From: Cladophialophora immunda
Taxonomy: Eukaryota > Ascomycota > Eurotiomycetes > Chaetothyriales > Herpotrichiellaceae
DNA: 64,000 bases
Direction of reading: 5' to 3'
Assembly: GCF_000835495.1 (NCBI RefSeq)
Contig: NW_015622544.1
Location: 3,190,855-3,254,854 of the forward strand
A program made the position numbers and the translations under genes. Positions 62,484 to 64,000 of this stretch are shown piece after piece. A model generated the notes under the pieces. The model saw nothing but the letters and a program-made list of their open reading frames with translations. It did no database searches and was not told where the DNA came from. Positions within the stretch are counted from its first letter, which is position 1, and each line of letters starts with the position of its first letter.

Positions 62484-64000
62484 GAGTCACGAATGCCTTC
62501 TCACCTACACAATAGCTTCACAGCAGCCTCGCACTGAAACTATGCTGAAGCGCTGAGGCGCATGAACGGTGACAATAGTCAGCTTCTGACAAATTTCGCC
62601 CCCATCTCACTGGGTGAGCACGACGGAAAGCCCCGTTATTGGGACATCTTTCTTGACTTAGCTTTGTCTGAGACAAACCGTTGTCAGCGCCCAGGCCCTG
62701 AATCGCAGTCCAATATTTCTTCCGAGCAAGGAAAGGCTGGGCAAGGTGACGGGCCACGGGATCATATAGCCCTCTAGCTAGGAGGTCGAAACGTCAAAGG
62801 CAGCAGCTTGGCTATGCTCGAAGGCGTCACCAACAATCGAAGCTAAAACGTCAATGCATGCATGGCTACGAATCGATGTTACAAGAGGCCATCGTCTCTC
62901 AGAACATATACTTCTCTTCAGAAGTTATAGGCGATCAATAGCGGGAATGTTCGATGTTGGCCAGGCACTCTTGCCTCGAATTGCCTCGAAGAGAAATTCT
63001 GTGGATGGTCATGACACACGACCGAGCTGAGTTTGGACTGAGCAACACGCTGGCTAAGTGACCATGGGAGGGACAAACTACTCACACCCGATTGGAATAC
63101 CTCGTGGGGCCATTATTACGGCAGAAGGAGATTCCTATCTCGGGCTTTTGTATGTAAGGAGAGACGGCATATGGCCCACCCGTTCCGCCTGATCCTATTC
63201 CTTCGATCAGTCAACCCTCCCCTCGCCTCGTCTGCCGTACGCTACGGCGCGACAACCGTCACAACCAGACTGAGATCGGGCTTGGAAATGGGGGATCGGG
63301 ATACTAGAATCAGGAACGCGGCCTCTAGCGACTAAGGGCAGGACATGGGGAATCAGGGCATTATTGAAAAACCGAAATGGCACCATGAAACGGGACACAG
63401 AATCCGCGACGCGAAACGGGGACGACGACAAACTTGGGCTCTCACGCCGAATCAACGGATCGACCTATTTGTGCGCACGTTGCATAAGAAGAGCGGGAAC
63501 GGGATAATCAGCGGACTGGACTGGACCGGATGGGACTGGCATTGGACGGGACTCGGAATGGGACGGGCATGGACTGGAATGAATGGGCTGGTTGCTTGAT
63601 CGGGACCGGGATCAGACGGAGGAACCATTGCATCGAGACGCTCGCCTGGGGCTGTACATTGATACGAGCATGAAGGCCACGAGTCACGAGAAATGAGACA
63701 TGAGGCATGAAGGATGAAGGACAAAGCATCAAGCACAGAGCACGGAACATTGGCGCTAGACGCTTTGAAGGGGGGGGGGGGGGCTCTCTCTCTCTCTGTC
63801 CGCACGAATGCTCTATGGATCGTCACCCACCAACCAAGGGGGGGGTATAGATGAAGAAAGATTGCCCGACGACGGGTTCAATACCGAATCATCACTCTCT
63901 CTGAGAGACATACTGAAGCCGTTTCCTTGTCATTCGACTCTCTTGCTGTGAACATGAATCGTATCGAAAACCCCCAAACGCAATGTTCCTGGATATGAAA
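62484..64000. other. intergenic to window end, with GC-rich degenerate repeats
   Basis: No gene is supported. Degenerate units like 'gggactggactgg' run from about 63515 to 63590, a G run lies at about 63771-63782, and a short 'ctctctctctctct' follows it. Open frames here (for example 63452-63826 minus) are products of that composition. Confidence 0.5.

Noticed and set aside
1..64000. A secondary-metabolite cluster or defence island
   Set aside because: Oxidative enzymes are scattered among housekeeping genes with no backbone synthase, transporter or dedicated regulator beside them.

Overview
The window is nuclear DNA of a filamentous ascomycete (Pezizomycotina; Eurotiomycetes is a guess from general gene character, not proven). 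Genes lie on both strands every 1.5-2.5 kb. Many are split by short introns of about 43-135 nt with GTAAGT-like donors, CTAAC/CTGAC branch sites and CAG/TAG acceptors. The conserved proteins (AP-3 mu, Arp1, U1-C, SF3b5, Tfb5, Alg13, mS35, DUF3602) are eukaryotic, and several are fungus-specific. I saw no rRNA, convincing tRNA, CRISPR array, insertion sequence or intact transposon.

Layout. 0-3.5 kb: start of a 2-hydroxyacid dehydrogenase, a covalent-flavin amino-acid/amine oxidase and an unknown multi-pass membrane protein. 4-11.1 kb: a DMAC1-like inner-membrane protein, a HAPSTR1-like protein divergent from an ISWI remodeller, and a small DUF4267-like membrane protein. 11.4-16.9 kb: an af470/DUF4188-type monooxygenase, AP-3 mu and a DUF3602 protein. 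18.5-28.1 kb: a housekeeping block of Arp1, U1-C, a small membrane protein, a possible Sts1/Cut8 relative, Alg13 divergent from mitoribosomal mS35, and a CCCH zinc-finger protein. 30-35.8 kb: SH3 protein (Lsb1/Pin3 type), SF3b5, NADP-isocitrate dehydrogenase and MBF1. 36-51.6 kb is more accessory: a possible decayed ORF, a GC3-rich alpha/beta hydrolase, three related F-box-like proteins, two conserved or orphan hypotheticals, a membrane-anchored histidine phosphatase and a transcription-factor-like protein without a zinc cluster. 52-62.5 kb: a GPI-type GH76 alpha-1,6-mannanase (Dfg5/Dcw1), a probable nitroalkane oxidase, Tfb5, a long gene-poor stretch, and an isochorismatase-AlkB fusion.

The genes do not form a biosynthetic cluster; most act in core processes (splicing, chromatin, vesicle traffic, dynein transport, N-glycosylation, mitochondrial translation). 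The best candidates for something new are the small local family of F-box-like paralogues at 39.7-47.1 kb, the isochorismatase-AlkB two-domain protein at 60.1-62.5 kb, and the first intron of the U1-C gene, which cannot be spliced in frame with a normal GT-AG pair. Exon structures were worked out by eye from splice signals, reading frame and protein-family continuity; no search or RNA evidence was available.
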